Shown: piece by piece, positions 1 to 6,620 of the stretch
Position numbering within the stretch: position 1 is the first letter of the stretch
Layout: every line of letters starts with the position of its first letter
From: Candidatus Pelagibacterales bacterium
GTDB lineage: Bacteria > Pseudomonadota > Alphaproteobacteria > Rickettsiales > UBA1997
Assembly (NCBI GenBank): GCA_016882165.1
Contig: VHBV01000054.1
Coordinates: 1 to 8,617, forward strand
DNA length: 8,617 bases
Reading direction: 5' to 3'
Notes under the pieces: model-generated
What the model was told of the DNA's origin: nothing
Seen by the model: only the letters and a program-made list of their open reading frames with translations
Database searches by the model: none
Made by a program: the position numbers and the translations under genes

Positions 1-1122
1 TTTGGCCTCTAGTTCTTTGACTTGATTCACCAAATTAGCAACTTGACTGGTTTTTATTTCATCTTTCAACTCAATACCAATCTCTTTTAAGCGACTTATA
101 ATATTGGAACGTCCAGCCTGATCAGAAATCATAATTTGTCTCTGATTCCCAACTTTTTCTGGTTGAACGTGCTCGTAAGAGGTTGGGTTCTTCGCAACTG
201 CAGAAACATGAAGTCCTCCTTTGTGAGCAAAAGCATATTTTCCAACATAAGGTGCAAATTTGTCACGTTCTTTATTAAGTAAGTCATCAAGAAAATTAGA
301 AACGTGAACTAAGTTTTTTAATTGTTCTTCACTAATTCCAACGTCAAAACCCATTTTTAAGCACAAAGTTGGAATAATGCTGATTAAATTGGCATTGCCG
401 CAACGTTCACCAAGTCCATTAATGGTTCCTTGAATTTGTCTAACACCACTTTCAACAGCAGCCAAAGAGTTGGCAACAGCGTTACCAGTATCGTTATGAC
501 AATGTATTCCAAGATTTTCACCAGGAATGTGTTTTGTTACATCTTTTACAATTTTAGAAATTTCACTAGGTAGCGTTCCACCATTAGTATCGCAAAGAAT
601 AATCCATCTTGCACCAGATTCAAAAGCTGTTTTTATTGCCTTGAGAGCGAATTTTGGATTTGCTTTGTATCCATCAAAAAAGTGCTCAGCATCAAACATA
701 GCTTCTTTTTTCTTCTTCACAATATGTTGTATTGAGTCAGAAATCATATCTAAATTTTCTGCTTCAGATATATGAAGAGCATTTTTTAAGTGAAAATCCC
801 AAGTTTTGCCAACAATACAAACAGATTTTGTATCACTATTAATTAAAGCATTTAAACCTGTGTCATTAGTAGCTGAAACACCACTTCTTTTGGTCATTCC
901 AAAAGCTGAGAATTTTGACTTTTTTAGTTTCGGTAGATTGGAAAAAAACTCATCATCAGTTGGATTGGCTCCTGGCCATCCTCCTTCAACATAGTCAATA
1001 CCAAGAGAGTCTATAATTTTTGCAATTTCAATTTTGTCGCGTACTCCGAAATTAACAGTACTTGTTTGTGCACCATCTCTTAGAGTTGAATCATATAAAT
1101 AAACACGAGGTTTTCTTGTCAT
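1..1122 (-). CDS. cimA: (R)-citramalate synthase, C-terminal part beyond window
   Basis: This gene makes citramalate from pyruvate and acetyl-CoA, the first step of the threonine-independent route to isoleucine. It is read on the minus strand from ATG at 1122 and is still open at the window edge after 374 codons. The family is usually somewhat over 500 residues, so most of the C-terminal regulatory/dimer domain is outside. The protein opens MTRKPRVYLYDSTLRDGAQT. The DxTLRDGAQ form (residues 11-19) and EGGWPGANPTD (46-56) fit the citramalate synthase branch better than LeuA, which usually has DGEQ. The metal-binding HCHNDTGNAVA lies at 207-217, GTINGLGERCGNANL at 232-246, and AFAHKGGLHVSAV at 297-309. 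These are DRE-TIM barrel hallmarks. The start is only 2 bp after the mraY stop, so the two are probably co-transcribed. No strong Shine-Dalgarno is visible. A homocitrate or other LeuA-like activity is less likely. Confidence 0.9.
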   Translation of the reverse strand, partial: MTRKPRVYLYDSTLRDGAQTSTVNFGVRDKIEIAKIIDSLGIDYVEGGWPGANPTDDEFFSNLPKLKKSKFSAFGMTKRSGVSATNDTGLNALINSDTKSVCIVGKTWDFHLKNALHISEAENLDMISDSIQHIVKKKKEAMFDAEHFFDGYKANPKFALKAIKTAFESGARWIILCDTNGGTLPSEISKIVKDVTKHIPGENLGIHCHNDTGNAVANSLAAVESGVRQIQGTINGLGERCGNANLISIIPTLCLKMGFDVGISEEQLKNLVHVSNFLDDLLNKERDKFAPYVGKYAFAHKGGLHVSAVAKNPTSYEHVQPEKVGNQRQIMISDQAGRSNIISRLKEIGIELKDEIKTSQVANLVNQVKELEAK

Positions 1123-1124
1123 AA

Positions 1125-2186
1125 CTATCTAACTAAAATTACAGCCATTCCACAAACGGCAAACAAAAATGATAAAGTCCAGAATCTACTTACAACTTGT
1201 TTTTCACTCCAACCCAGTTTTTCAAAATGATGATGAATTGGAGCCATTAAAAAAATTCTTTTTTTGCGGATTTTGTAAGAACCAACTTGCAATATAACAG
1301 AAGATGCTTCAATAACAAATAAAAGCGATATAACAAAGAAGACCAATTCTTGTTTAACGATAATTGCTATTAAACCAATTACAGAACCAATAGCAAGGCT
1401 ACCAACATCTCCCATAAAAATTTTTGCTGGTTTTAGATTAAAAGTTAGAAATGCTAAGATACTACCAATTAATGCAAAACAGAAAGGAACTAGTTCTAAA
1501 GCTTCAAAACTAATGTAAGGAATTTTAAAATTGTCTGCAAGGTTTTGATTGGCAGCTATAAAGACTAAAGAAATTAAGCAAATTAAGTTTATTATTGCAG
1601 GTATACTTACCAAACCATCAAGTCCATCCGTTAAATTAACAGCATTTGAAGATCCAACAATAACAAAAGTGATAAAAACTATAAATAAAACCATGTTTAA
1701 TTTAAGCCAATTATCTTCGCCAAAAGGTAAAAATACTTTGCTCTCTAAATAGTTGCTATCTGTATAGCCAAGCCACAAGAATACAGCTCCAATCAAAGCA
1801 AACTGAATTACTATCTTGTAGATTCCACGAAATCCATTGGTATTTTTATAAATTACTTTCATTAGGTCATCTGTAAGACCTATAAGGGAAAATGATATGA
1901 AAACAAGAAGCGCAATCCAAATAAAAGAGTTTGTGAGGTCAAGAAAAATTAGAGATGAAATTGTAGTGGCAAGAACAATAAAAATTCCTCCCATAGTTGG
2001 GGTTTTTTTCTTGTTTGTAAGGTGAGTTTGAGGGCCTTCTGATCTTATTGGCTGAAAAAGATCAGATCTAGAATTAATAAATTTTATGTATTTTCTGGTA
2101 CTAAAAAAACCTATCAAGTAGGAAGAAACAAAACAAAACAGGCTCTTAATCCATAAATTAGAAAAGATTGTTAAGCTAGTGAGCAT
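1125..2186 (-). CDS. mraY: Phospho-N-acetylmuramoyl-pentapeptide-transferase
   Basis: MraY is the polytopic inner-membrane enzyme that moves phospho-MurNAc-pentapeptide from UDP to undecaprenyl phosphate, forming lipid I. The 353-residue length is normal for the family (about 360). Visible family motifs in order are NKKKTPTMGG (58-67), the aspartate pair in LTDDLMK (104-110), NAVNLTDGLDGL (181-192), NLKPAKIFMGDVGS (250-263) and the histidine motif APIHHHFEKLGW (315-326). About ten hydrophobic membrane segments alternate with short polar loops. It lies 42 bp after murF, the usual dcw order. The next gene is cimA rather than the murD usually found downstream of mraY. The start at 2186 gives a normal N-terminus, but the AT-only upstream sequence has no clear ribosome binding site. 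Confidence 0.97.
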   Translation of the reverse strand: MLTSLTIFSNLWIKSLFCFVSSYLIGFFSTRKYIKFINSRSDLFQPIRSEGPQTHLTNKKKTPTMGGIFIVLATTISSLIFLDLTNSFIWIALLVFISFSLIGLTDDLMKVIYKNTNGFRGIYKIVIQFALIGAVFLWLGYTDSNYLESKVFLPFGEDNWLKLNMVLFIVFITFVIVGSSNAVNLTDGLDGLVSIPAIINLICLISLVFIAANQNLADNFKIPYISFEALELVPFCFALIGSILAFLTFNLKPAKIFMGDVGSLAIGSVIGLIAIIVKQELVFFVISLLFVIEASSVILQVGSYKIRKKRIFLMAPIHHHFEKLGWSEKQVVSRFWTLSFLFAVCGMAVILVR

Positions 2187-2228
2187 AGATTTTTTTATTA
2201 AAATTTATTTTTTATTTTATTTACAAGA

Positions 2229-3668
2229 TCAGTGAGAGTTTTTAGAAATTTCATGATTTAACGTTGTAACCAAAACTTCCATTTTTGTTCCACGAGAGCC
2301 TTTTATATATAAAATATCTCCATCTTCCAAGAAATTTTTTATTTCAAGAGCTGCATCAGAAGAATTATCAAAAGTTTTATAAAAGTTTTTCTCTAATTTT
2401 TCTGCTGCTTTGGTCATGTTTTTGCCAACTAATATGGAAAAATCAACACCAAGCTTTCTAAGATAATTGGTCACTTCTTCATGTAATTCAAGTGATTTTT
2501 CTCCTAACTCTAGCATTTCGCCAAGTGCGGCTATAACTCTTTTTTTATTAAGAGAGTTTTTTAAAGTTAAAGCATGATCAATACCAGATTTCATTGATAA
2601 CACACTAGCGTTGTAAGTATCATCAATTAAAACTATTTTTTTATCATCAACTTTTATCTCGCTAATTTTTCCTCTACCAGATTGGCTTTTAATTTCCTTA
2701 AATTTTTCTAATCCTTTTTCAATATTGTTTCCAACTAAATCAAGTGATGCAAGAACAATAACCGAATTAAAAATTGTCGCTTTTTGAGAAGTTGAAATTT
2801 GATAAGAAACTTTAATGTTTTTTGCAGTTTTGGCTTTAATTTCTGACAAATTAGAGTCTTTTATAATGCTTTCTAAAATTTGATAATTACCACCCATTTC
2901 TCCAAAACAATATATATTTTCTTCTTTTATTTGAAAATATTGAGCTTTTTTTCTTAAAAAGTCGTAATGTTTGTTATCAAAATTTATCAGAACCTTGCCA
3001 GAATTTTTATTAAGACCTGCAAAAATTTCTGATTTAGCAATTGCAATTTCTTGTTCGCTTTTGAAGTTTTCGATGTGAACTGGTCCAACATTAGTAATAA
3101 TTGCAAGATGAGGTCTTGCTAGTTCTGATAAAGGTTCAATTTCTCCTAAATGATTCATACCCATTTCAAAAATTCCAAAGTCATGATTTTTAGGAAAATT
3201 ACATAAAGTAAGCGGCAGTCCAATATGATTATTTAAATTACCAATAGTAGCATAAGTTTTTCCTTGTGACTCAAAAGCATTTTTTAACATCTCTTTAGTT
3301 CCAGTTTTGCCAACGGAACCAGTAATTGCAATAATTTTTGCCCTACTTCTTTGACGAGCAAAAGCAGCTAACTTATAAAGTGCAATAAAAGTATTTTTTA
3401 CAAGAATTATATGATTTTTTGAGTTTCTAAATTTAAAAAACTCTTCTTCTTTATGAATTAAAGCAATTTCGCAACCATTTTCAAAAACTTGGTTTAGAAA
3501 ATCATGAGCATCATGTTTTTCGCCTTTCAATGCTATGAATAATTTTGTTTTAGAAGCTTTACGACTATCTATTACAACTTCATCAATTTCTATTTCATTT
3601 AAAATATTGTGCGAGATAACTTCATCTTTTAAAGCATCCAGCAACTCTTGTTTTTTCCAAAGTGTCAT
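2229..3668 (-). CDS. murF: UDP-N-acetylmuramoyl-tripeptide--D-alanyl-D-alanine ligase
   Basis: MurF is the cytoplasmic ATP-dependent ligase that adds D-Ala-D-Ala to UDP-MurNAc-tripeptide, the step before MraY. It is 479 residues, normal for the family. The N-terminal UDP-binding domain includes DSRKASKTKLFIALKGEKHDAHDF (34-57). The ATP P-loop is ITGSVGKTGTKEM (115-127), followed by GNLNNHIGLPLT (143-154), EMGMNHLGEI (168-177) and NVGPVHIE (193-200). The C-terminal Mur ligase part has GRGKI (331-335), DDTYNASVLSM (349-359), ALGEMLELG (381-389) and KGSRGTKME (456-464). The ATG at 3668 is preceded by GGAG with an 8-nt spacer. murE, often immediately upstream in the dcw cluster, is absent; instead there is a 238-bp repeat-filled gap and a kinase gene. 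The first seven codons are duplicated 63 bp upstream. Confidence 0.97.
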   Translation of the reverse strand: MTLWKKQELLDALKDEVISHNILNEIEIDEVVIDSRKASKTKLFIALKGEKHDAHDFLNQVFENGCEIALIHKEEEFFKFRNSKNHIILVKNTFIALYKLAAFARQRSRAKIIAITGSVGKTGTKEMLKNAFESQGKTYATIGNLNNHIGLPLTLCNFPKNHDFGIFEMGMNHLGEIEPLSELARPHLAIITNVGPVHIENFKSEQEIAIAKSEIFAGLNKNSGKVLINFDNKHYDFLRKKAQYFQIKEENIYCFGEMGGNYQILESIIKDSNLSEIKAKTAKNIKVSYQISTSQKATIFNSVIVLASLDLVGNNIEKGLEKFKEIKSQSGRGKISEIKVDDKKIVLIDDTYNASVLSMKSGIDHALTLKNSLNKKRVIAALGEMLELGEKSLELHEEVTNYLRKLGVDFSILVGKNMTKAAEKLEKNFYKTFDNSSDAALEIKNFLEDGDILYIKGSRGTKMEVLVTTLNHEISKNSH

Positions 3669-3671
3669 TTC

Positions 3672-3731
3672 TTATTCTCCGTCATTGCGGTTCAATTTTA
3701 AAAATTCTGTTTGTTTTTTCCAAAGTGTCAT
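3672..3731 (-). CDS. Possible 19-codon upstream ORF (leader-like) before murF
   Basis: The duplicated murF start opens a short frame MTLWKKQTEFLKLNRNDGE ending in TAA. It has its own GGAG site (3740-3743) with the same spacing as murF. The stop is three bases before the murF ATG (TAA-GAA-ATG), and the frame is the same as murF. It could therefore be translated and could couple ribosomes to murF. It may equally be an accidental by-product of the duplication. No function is claimed; there are no runs of a single amino acid as in attenuator leader peptides. Confidence 0.35.
   Translation of the reverse strand: MTLWKKQTEFLKLNRNDGE
3677..3680 (-). promoter_or_regulatory. Shine-Dalgarno of murF
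   Basis: Read on the minus strand the sequence is GGAGAATAAGAAATG: a GGAG core, eight bases, then the murF start codon. It is the clearest ribosome binding site in the window, since the other genes have weak or no Shine-Dalgarno. The GG comes from the edge of a family A repeat fragment (the minus-strand CAATGACGG). An identical site stands 63 bp upstream in the duplicated copy. Confidence 0.7.
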
Positions 3732-3742
3732 TTCTTATTCTC

Positions 3743-3780
3743 CGTCATTGCGAGGAGGGCAAAGCCCGACGTGGCAATCC
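3743..3780 (+). repeat. Family A palindromic repeat, copy A1
   Basis: This 38-nt GC-rich unit starts CGTCATTGCGAGGAG and ends GACGTGGCAATCC. Outer ATTGC (3747-3751) pairs with GCAAT (3774-3778). An inner hairpin GGGC-AAA-GCCC occupies 3757-3767. It differs from copy A3 at only two positions, which pair with each other in the inner hairpin. It lies in the gap between the PfkB-family gene and murF and abuts the duplicated murF start. Confidence 0.85.
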
Positions 3781-3800
3781 ATTATTTAATTTACTGTTAT

Positions 3801-3882
3801 TTTGACTGTGGTGCTAAGGATCTTAGGAGTTCAATCTCAGTAGTTAAAAATTCTGAGATCCTTCGCGCCACGCTCAGGATGA
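3801..3882. repeat. Family B inverted repeat, degenerate copy B0
   Basis: The right arm (3851-3882) reads TTCTGAGATCCTTCGC, then GCCACGCTCAGGATGA, matching the GATCCTTCGC...GCTCAGGATGA arm of the other family B copies. The left arm is worn: positions 3808-3826 pair with 3853-3871 at 16 of 19 positions, but the outer CATCCTGAGC part is lost. It sits just downstream of the PfkB-family gene and could fold in its 3' untranslated RNA. No T-tract typical of a terminator is evident on the minus strand. Confidence 0.7.
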
Positions 3883-3906
3883 AAAGTATTTGTAAAGATA
3901 ATTGCC

Positions 3907-4896
3907 TTAATTTTTAATATTCTGAGATATTAAAACAATCTCTTCATCATCAAATCTAGCTCCCAATTTCTGAATTATTTTAGATGCTAAAATATTGCCA
4001 ATTTCAGCTGCTTTTTTTAAAGGTAAATCATTTGATAAAGCGTATAAAAAGCCAGCTGCAAAAGCATCTCCAGCACCAGTAGTATCAATTAAATTATCAA
4101 TTTGATTAGCTTTAGTTTCAAAAAATTTATTATTTTGAAAAACAGCACAGCCTTTTTCTGATCTTGTTATAACTCCAATTAAATCTTTTTTTTGTTTCAA
4201 AAATTCGGCAATTTCTGTCATAGAGAATTCTGCACTTGAAACAAGTTCTAGTATTTCATCTTCATTAGCAAATAATATGTCTAAATCATTTTTAACTAGT
4301 GCTAAGAAGTCTTTTTTATGACGTGCAACACAGAAAACATCAGACAAAGAAAATGCAACTTTAACATTATTTTTTTTGGCAAGCTCAATAGATTTTTTTA
4401 GAGAATTGATAGTTTTTTCTCTATCCCACAAATAACCTTCAAGATAAAGAACAGAGGTATTTTTAAAAATTTCTTCATTAATATCAGTTTCGTCAATTTC
4501 TGAAGCGCATCCCAAAAAAGTGCACATTGTTCTTTGTGCATCTGGCGTAACTAAAATGAATGATTTTGCTGAAGATTTATTAGAAAAACTGTTATTTATG
4601 AATTTTGTTTTGCTTGAGGATAGTTGGCTAATAAATTTCTGACCAAATTCGTCATTAGCAACTTTCCCTAAAAACTCACTTTTACAATCCATTTGACCTA
4701 AAATTGCCATGGTATTTCCAGCTGATCCACCAGAAGTAATTTTCTCGCTATCAAGTTTTGATAATTTTTTTGCAATATCTTCATCAATTAACGACATAGA
4801 AGCTTTGATAAGATTGTTTTTTATCAAAAAATCATCATCAACTTTGCATAAAATATCAACAATTGCGTTTCCAATTCCAATTATTTTTTTTGTCAT
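3907..4896 (-). CDS. PfkB-family carbohydrate/nucleoside kinase, adenosine kinase-like
   Basis: This is a ribokinase/PfkB-family cytoplasmic kinase of 329 residues, a normal length. The start MTKKIIGIGNAIVDILCKVDD is typical of the adenosine kinase-like subgroup found in alphaproteobacteria. The first family signature with the glycine pair is TSGGSAGNTMAILGQM (54-69). FLGKVANDEFGQKF lies at 75-88, and NEDE (211-214) sits in the usual metal/phosphate-binding region. The second signature is DTTGAGDAFAAGFLYAL (271-287), with D277 the expected catalytic base in the anion hole. The substrate cannot be fixed from sequence. Adenosine (or another nucleoside) is the best guess, and ribokinase- or fructokinase-like activity is the alternative. 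It lies between tyrS and murF with repeat-filled gaps of about 200 bp on both sides, so co-transcription is possible but not shown. Confidence 0.88.
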   Translation of the reverse strand: MTKKIIGIGNAIVDILCKVDDDFLIKNNLIKASMSLIDEDIAKKLSKLDSEKITSGGSAGNTMAILGQMDCKSEFLGKVANDEFGQKFISQLSSSKTKFINNSFSNKSSAKSFILVTPDAQRTMCTFLGCASEIDETDINEEIFKNTSVLYLEGYLWDREKTINSLKKSIELAKKNNVKVAFSLSDVFCVARHKKDFLALVKNDLDILFANEDEILELVSSAEFSMTEIAEFLKQKKDLIGVITRSEKGCAVFQNNKFFETKANQIDNLIDTTGAGDAFAAGFLYALSNDLPLKKAAEIGNILASKIIQKLGARFDDEEIVLISQNIKN

Positions 4897-4916
4897 AATT
4901 TTACCAAATTTTGTTT

Positions 4917-5004
4917 AAAGCCTGCTTTGAAAAAGAAGGTGGGTTCGCGTAAGTGAAGACGGAGGATTTAAAAAATATTAAATTTAACTTCCGAGTTCTT
5001 TTAT
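4917..5004. other. Unassigned intergenic stretch between the kinase gene and tyrS
   Basis: This part of the gap lies between the kinase start and the family A pair. A locally G-rich segment at about 4935-4970 (AGAAGGTGGGTTCGCGTAAG, then TGAAGACGGAGGATTT) stands out from the AT-rich surroundings. It has no convincing reading frame, and I found no clear pairing partner nearby. It may be a decayed repeat; I cannot identify it. Confidence 0.3.
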
Positions 5005-5091
5005 GGATTGCCGCGTCGCGTTTCACGCTCCTCGCAATGACGCTGATAATTACCGTCATTGCGAGGAGGACAAAGTCCGACGTGGCAATCC
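5005..5091. repeat. Head-to-head pair of family A repeats (A2 and A3)
   Basis: A2 (5005-5042, minus orientation) and A3 (5054-5091, plus orientation) are both 38 nt and face each other across an 11-nt spacer, so the pair forms a long imperfect inverted repeat. Each also has its own inner hairpin: GGAC-AAA-GTCC at 5068-5078 in A3 and, on the minus strand, GCGT-GAA-ACGC at 5028-5018 in A2. The pair begins 6 bp past the tyrS stop, so the tyrS transcript would end in or read through it. There is no T-tract, so ordinary rho-independent termination is not supported. Confidence 0.88.
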
Positions 5092-5097
5092 AGTATT

Positions 5098-6447
5098 TTA
5101 CTTCACCAAAATCTTAAAAAACTTTTTCTTGCCAACTGACAATTCAAATTCACCAAAATTTGAAATTGTGTGATGAATGTCTAAAATCGCTTCACCGTTA
5201 ATTTTTACAGCTTTTCCTTCAATTAATTTTTTTGCTGCACCTTTTGATTCAGCTGCATTAATTTCAAAAATTATATCAACCAGTTTTTTGGATTTTTCGT
5301 CACCTAAAAACACTTCTTTTTCTTCAAAGGCGGCAGAATTTTTTGCAACAAAAATTTCTCTCGCTTTTTGTAAAGAGTCTGAAGCAGCTTTTTCTCCGTG
5401 ACAAATTTTGGTTGCTTCAAAAGCCAAAATCTCTTTTGCTTTGTTAATTTGATGAACCTCCATCACGCCGCTAACGCGTTCGCTCGATCCTCCTAAACAG
5501 GAGGATCCTGGCACCAAAACTTCAATTTCATCAAGCGATAAATCAGTAAATAATTTCAAAAACTTGCCAACATCAGCGTCATGTATGTTTCTAAAATATT
5601 GGAAATAATCAAAAGCAGGAAGCATTTCAGAATCAAGCCAAACTGCGCCATCAGAAGTTTTGCCCATTTTTTTGCCGTCAGAAGTTGTAAGAAGAGGTGA
5701 GGTTAATCCGAATGTTGGAATAATTGGTTCTTTTAAATCTGGACCACTGGTTTCCGCTCCATCTTCTGCAATGTTTGTTGTTTCACTATATTTTCTTCTT
5801 GCTAGCTCAACTCCATTCACAATATTTCCCCATTGGTCAGAACCTCCAATTTGCAGGATACAGGTATATTTTTTATTTAAGAAAAAATTACTTAAATAAT
5901 AAAAATCATAAGCTTGCAAAATCATGTAATTAAATTCTAAGAAACTTAGTGGTTGTTCACGCTCTAAACGAAGTTTCACCGAATCAAAAGTCAACATTCT
6001 GTTAATTGAAAAATGACGTCCAATGTCACGCAAAAATTCCAAATAATTCAAATTTTTTAACCAATCATTATTATTCACCATTTCAGCAGCATTTTCGCCT
6101 TCAAATGAAATAAACTTTTCCAAAGTTTTTCTAATTCCATTTAAGTTGTTGGAAATGTCATTTTCGCTTAAAACTTTTCTTGCCTCATCTTTTCCGCTTG
6201 GATCGCCAATTTTTGTAGTTCCTCCACCCAAAAGAATAAGAGGTTTATGACCATGTTTTTGCAGCATTCGCAAAATCATAATTTGAATTAAACTGCCAGC
6301 GTGCAAACTTTTTGCGGTGCAATCAAAACCAATATAGGCAGTAATTGATTCTTTATTTAAAATCTCGTCCAATTCTTGTGGGTGAGTGCAGGCGGCAAAA
6401 AATCCACGAGCTTGAAATTCTTGTAAAAATTTTGATTTAAAATTCAT
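5098..6447 (-). CDS. tyrS: Tyrosyl-tRNA synthetase
   Basis: This cytoplasmic class I synthetase charges tRNA-Tyr. At 449 residues it is longer than the usual 400-430. The N-terminal Rossmann domain has AYIGFDCTAKSLHAGSL (37-53), where HAGS is the HIGH-equivalent, then GGGTTKIGDPSGK (74-86), the tyrosine-binding region YMILQAYDFYYL (174-185) and LQIGGSDQWGNIVNG (198-212). The KMSKS-equivalent loop is KKMGKTSDGAVWLD (259-272). The C-terminal S4 RNA-binding domain occupies roughly 385-449, with AAKKLIEGKAVKING (404-418). Between LSLDEIEVL and INKAKEILAFEATKICHGE there is an unusual stretch, residues about 311-330 (VPGSSCLGGSSERVSGVMEV), encoded by GC-rich palindromic DNA; it explains much of the extra length. 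The start at 6447 gives a standard N-terminus, with no obvious Shine-Dalgarno. Both catalytic motifs and the S4 domain are intact, so it is probably functional. Confidence 0.97.
   Translation of the reverse strand: MNFKSKFLQEFQARGFFAACTHPQELDEILNKESITAYIGFDCTAKSLHAGSLIQIMILRMLQKHGHKPLILLGGGTTKIGDPSGKDEARKVLSENDISNNLNGIRKTLEKFISFEGENAAEMVNNNDWLKNLNYLEFLRDIGRHFSINRMLTFDSVKLRLEREQPLSFLEFNYMILQAYDFYYLSNFFLNKKYTCILQIGGSDQWGNIVNGVELARRKYSETTNIAEDGAETSGPDLKEPIIPTFGLTSPLLTTSDGKKMGKTSDGAVWLDSEMLPAFDYFQYFRNIHDADVGKFLKLFTDLSLDEIEVLVPGSSCLGGSSERVSGVMEVHQINKAKEILAFEATKICHGEKAASDSLQKAREIFVAKNSAAFEEKEVFLGDEKSKKLVDIIFEINAAESKGAAKKLIEGKAVKINGEAILDIHHTISNFGEFELSVGKKKFFKILVK
5458..5517 (-). repeat. In-frame palindromic insertion inside tyrS
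   Basis: About 60 bp encoding TyrRS residues 311-330 are clearly more GC-rich than the rest of the gene (33 of 55 bases G or C at 5461-5515). They contain a perfect hairpin: GATCCTCC (5486-5493) and GGAGGATC (5500-5507) around a 6-nt loop. The self-complementary AACGCGTT lies at 5473-5480. On the coding strand the following GAGCGAACGCG resembles the GAGCGAAGCG core of the intergenic repeats. The position corresponds to a linker between the catalytic and S4 domains. This fits insertion of a palindromic element like those known inside Rickettsia genes. The exact ends are approximate. Confidence 0.7.
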
Positions 6448-6489
6448 TTTATAAGATTAGTATTTCTTTGAATTTAATATATATCTTAA

Positions 6490-6526
6490 CAACAAATGTC
6501 ATCCTAGTAGCAACAAATGTCATCCT
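6490..6526. repeat. 16-nt direct repeat at the edge of element B1
   Basis: CAACAAATGTCATCCT occurs at 6490-6505 and again at 6511-6526, an offset of 21 bp. The second copy is the outer end of the long inverted repeat and the first is an orphan end fragment. This resembles the partial edge duplication seen at the murF start. Confidence 0.85.
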
Positions 6527-6608
6527 GAGCGAAGCGAAGGATCTCAGGAGTTAGAGCTCCGAGTCCGAACTCCTGAGATCCTTCGCTTCGCTCAGGATGA
6601 CATTTGTT
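6512..6608. repeat. Family B inverted repeat, copy B1, perfect 41-bp arms
   Basis: Positions 6512-6552 and 6568-6608 are exact reverse complements over 41 bp, separated by a 15-nt loop. The core is GTCATCCTGAGCGAAGCGAA, then GGATCTCAGGAG. Symmetry extends outward into AACAAAT/ATTTGTT, which the other copies do not share. It lies in the 225-bp divergent gap between tyrS and hemF, so it separates the promoters of both genes and would extrude as a cruciform or fold as a strong hairpin if transcribed. Confidence 0.95.
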
Positions 6609-6614
6609 ATTAGA

Positions 6615-6620
6615 TATAAT
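6615..6620 (+). promoter_or_regulatory. Possible -10 box of hemF
   Basis: TATAAT matches the sigma-70 -10 consensus and lies about 52 bp before the hemF start. No good -35 box stands 16-18 bp upstream, where the sequence is the arm of the B1 repeat. In DNA this AT-rich the match may be chance. Confidence 0.25.

Larger units (their letters stand above)
3648..3752. repeat. 42-bp direct repeat duplicating the murF start
   Basis: Positions 3648-3689 and 3711-3752 are identical over 42 bp and are offset by 63 bp, with 21 bp between them. On the minus strand each copy carries the edge of a family A repeat (CGCAATGACGG), the GGAG site, and an ATG followed by the codons for MTLWKKQ. The lower copy is the real murF start. 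The upper copy continues into a complete family A element, so it may mark the original junction; this is inference. The 21-bp spacer is AT-rich and unrelated to either flank at a glance. Confidence 0.93.

Noticed and set aside
527..994. Plus-strand frames opposite cimA
   Set aside because: They lie inside the well-supported minus-strand citramalate synthase gene and have no recognisable family features.
3535..3917. Plus-strand frames with a repeated peptide (CFFQSVISYSPSLR twice) opposite the murF start
   Set aside because: The peptide repeat is only the 42-bp DNA duplication read on the wrong strand (63 bp is 21 codons). The frames overlap murF and palindromic repeats and look like no known protein.
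3743..5091. CRISPR array from spaced short repeats
   Set aside because: Copies are few, in both orientations and irregularly spaced around genes; no regular spacers and no cas genes.
5005..5091. Rho-independent terminator of tyrS
   Set aside because: The paired family A elements can form a large hairpin, but no T-tract follows on the minus strand, so it is listed as a repeat instead.
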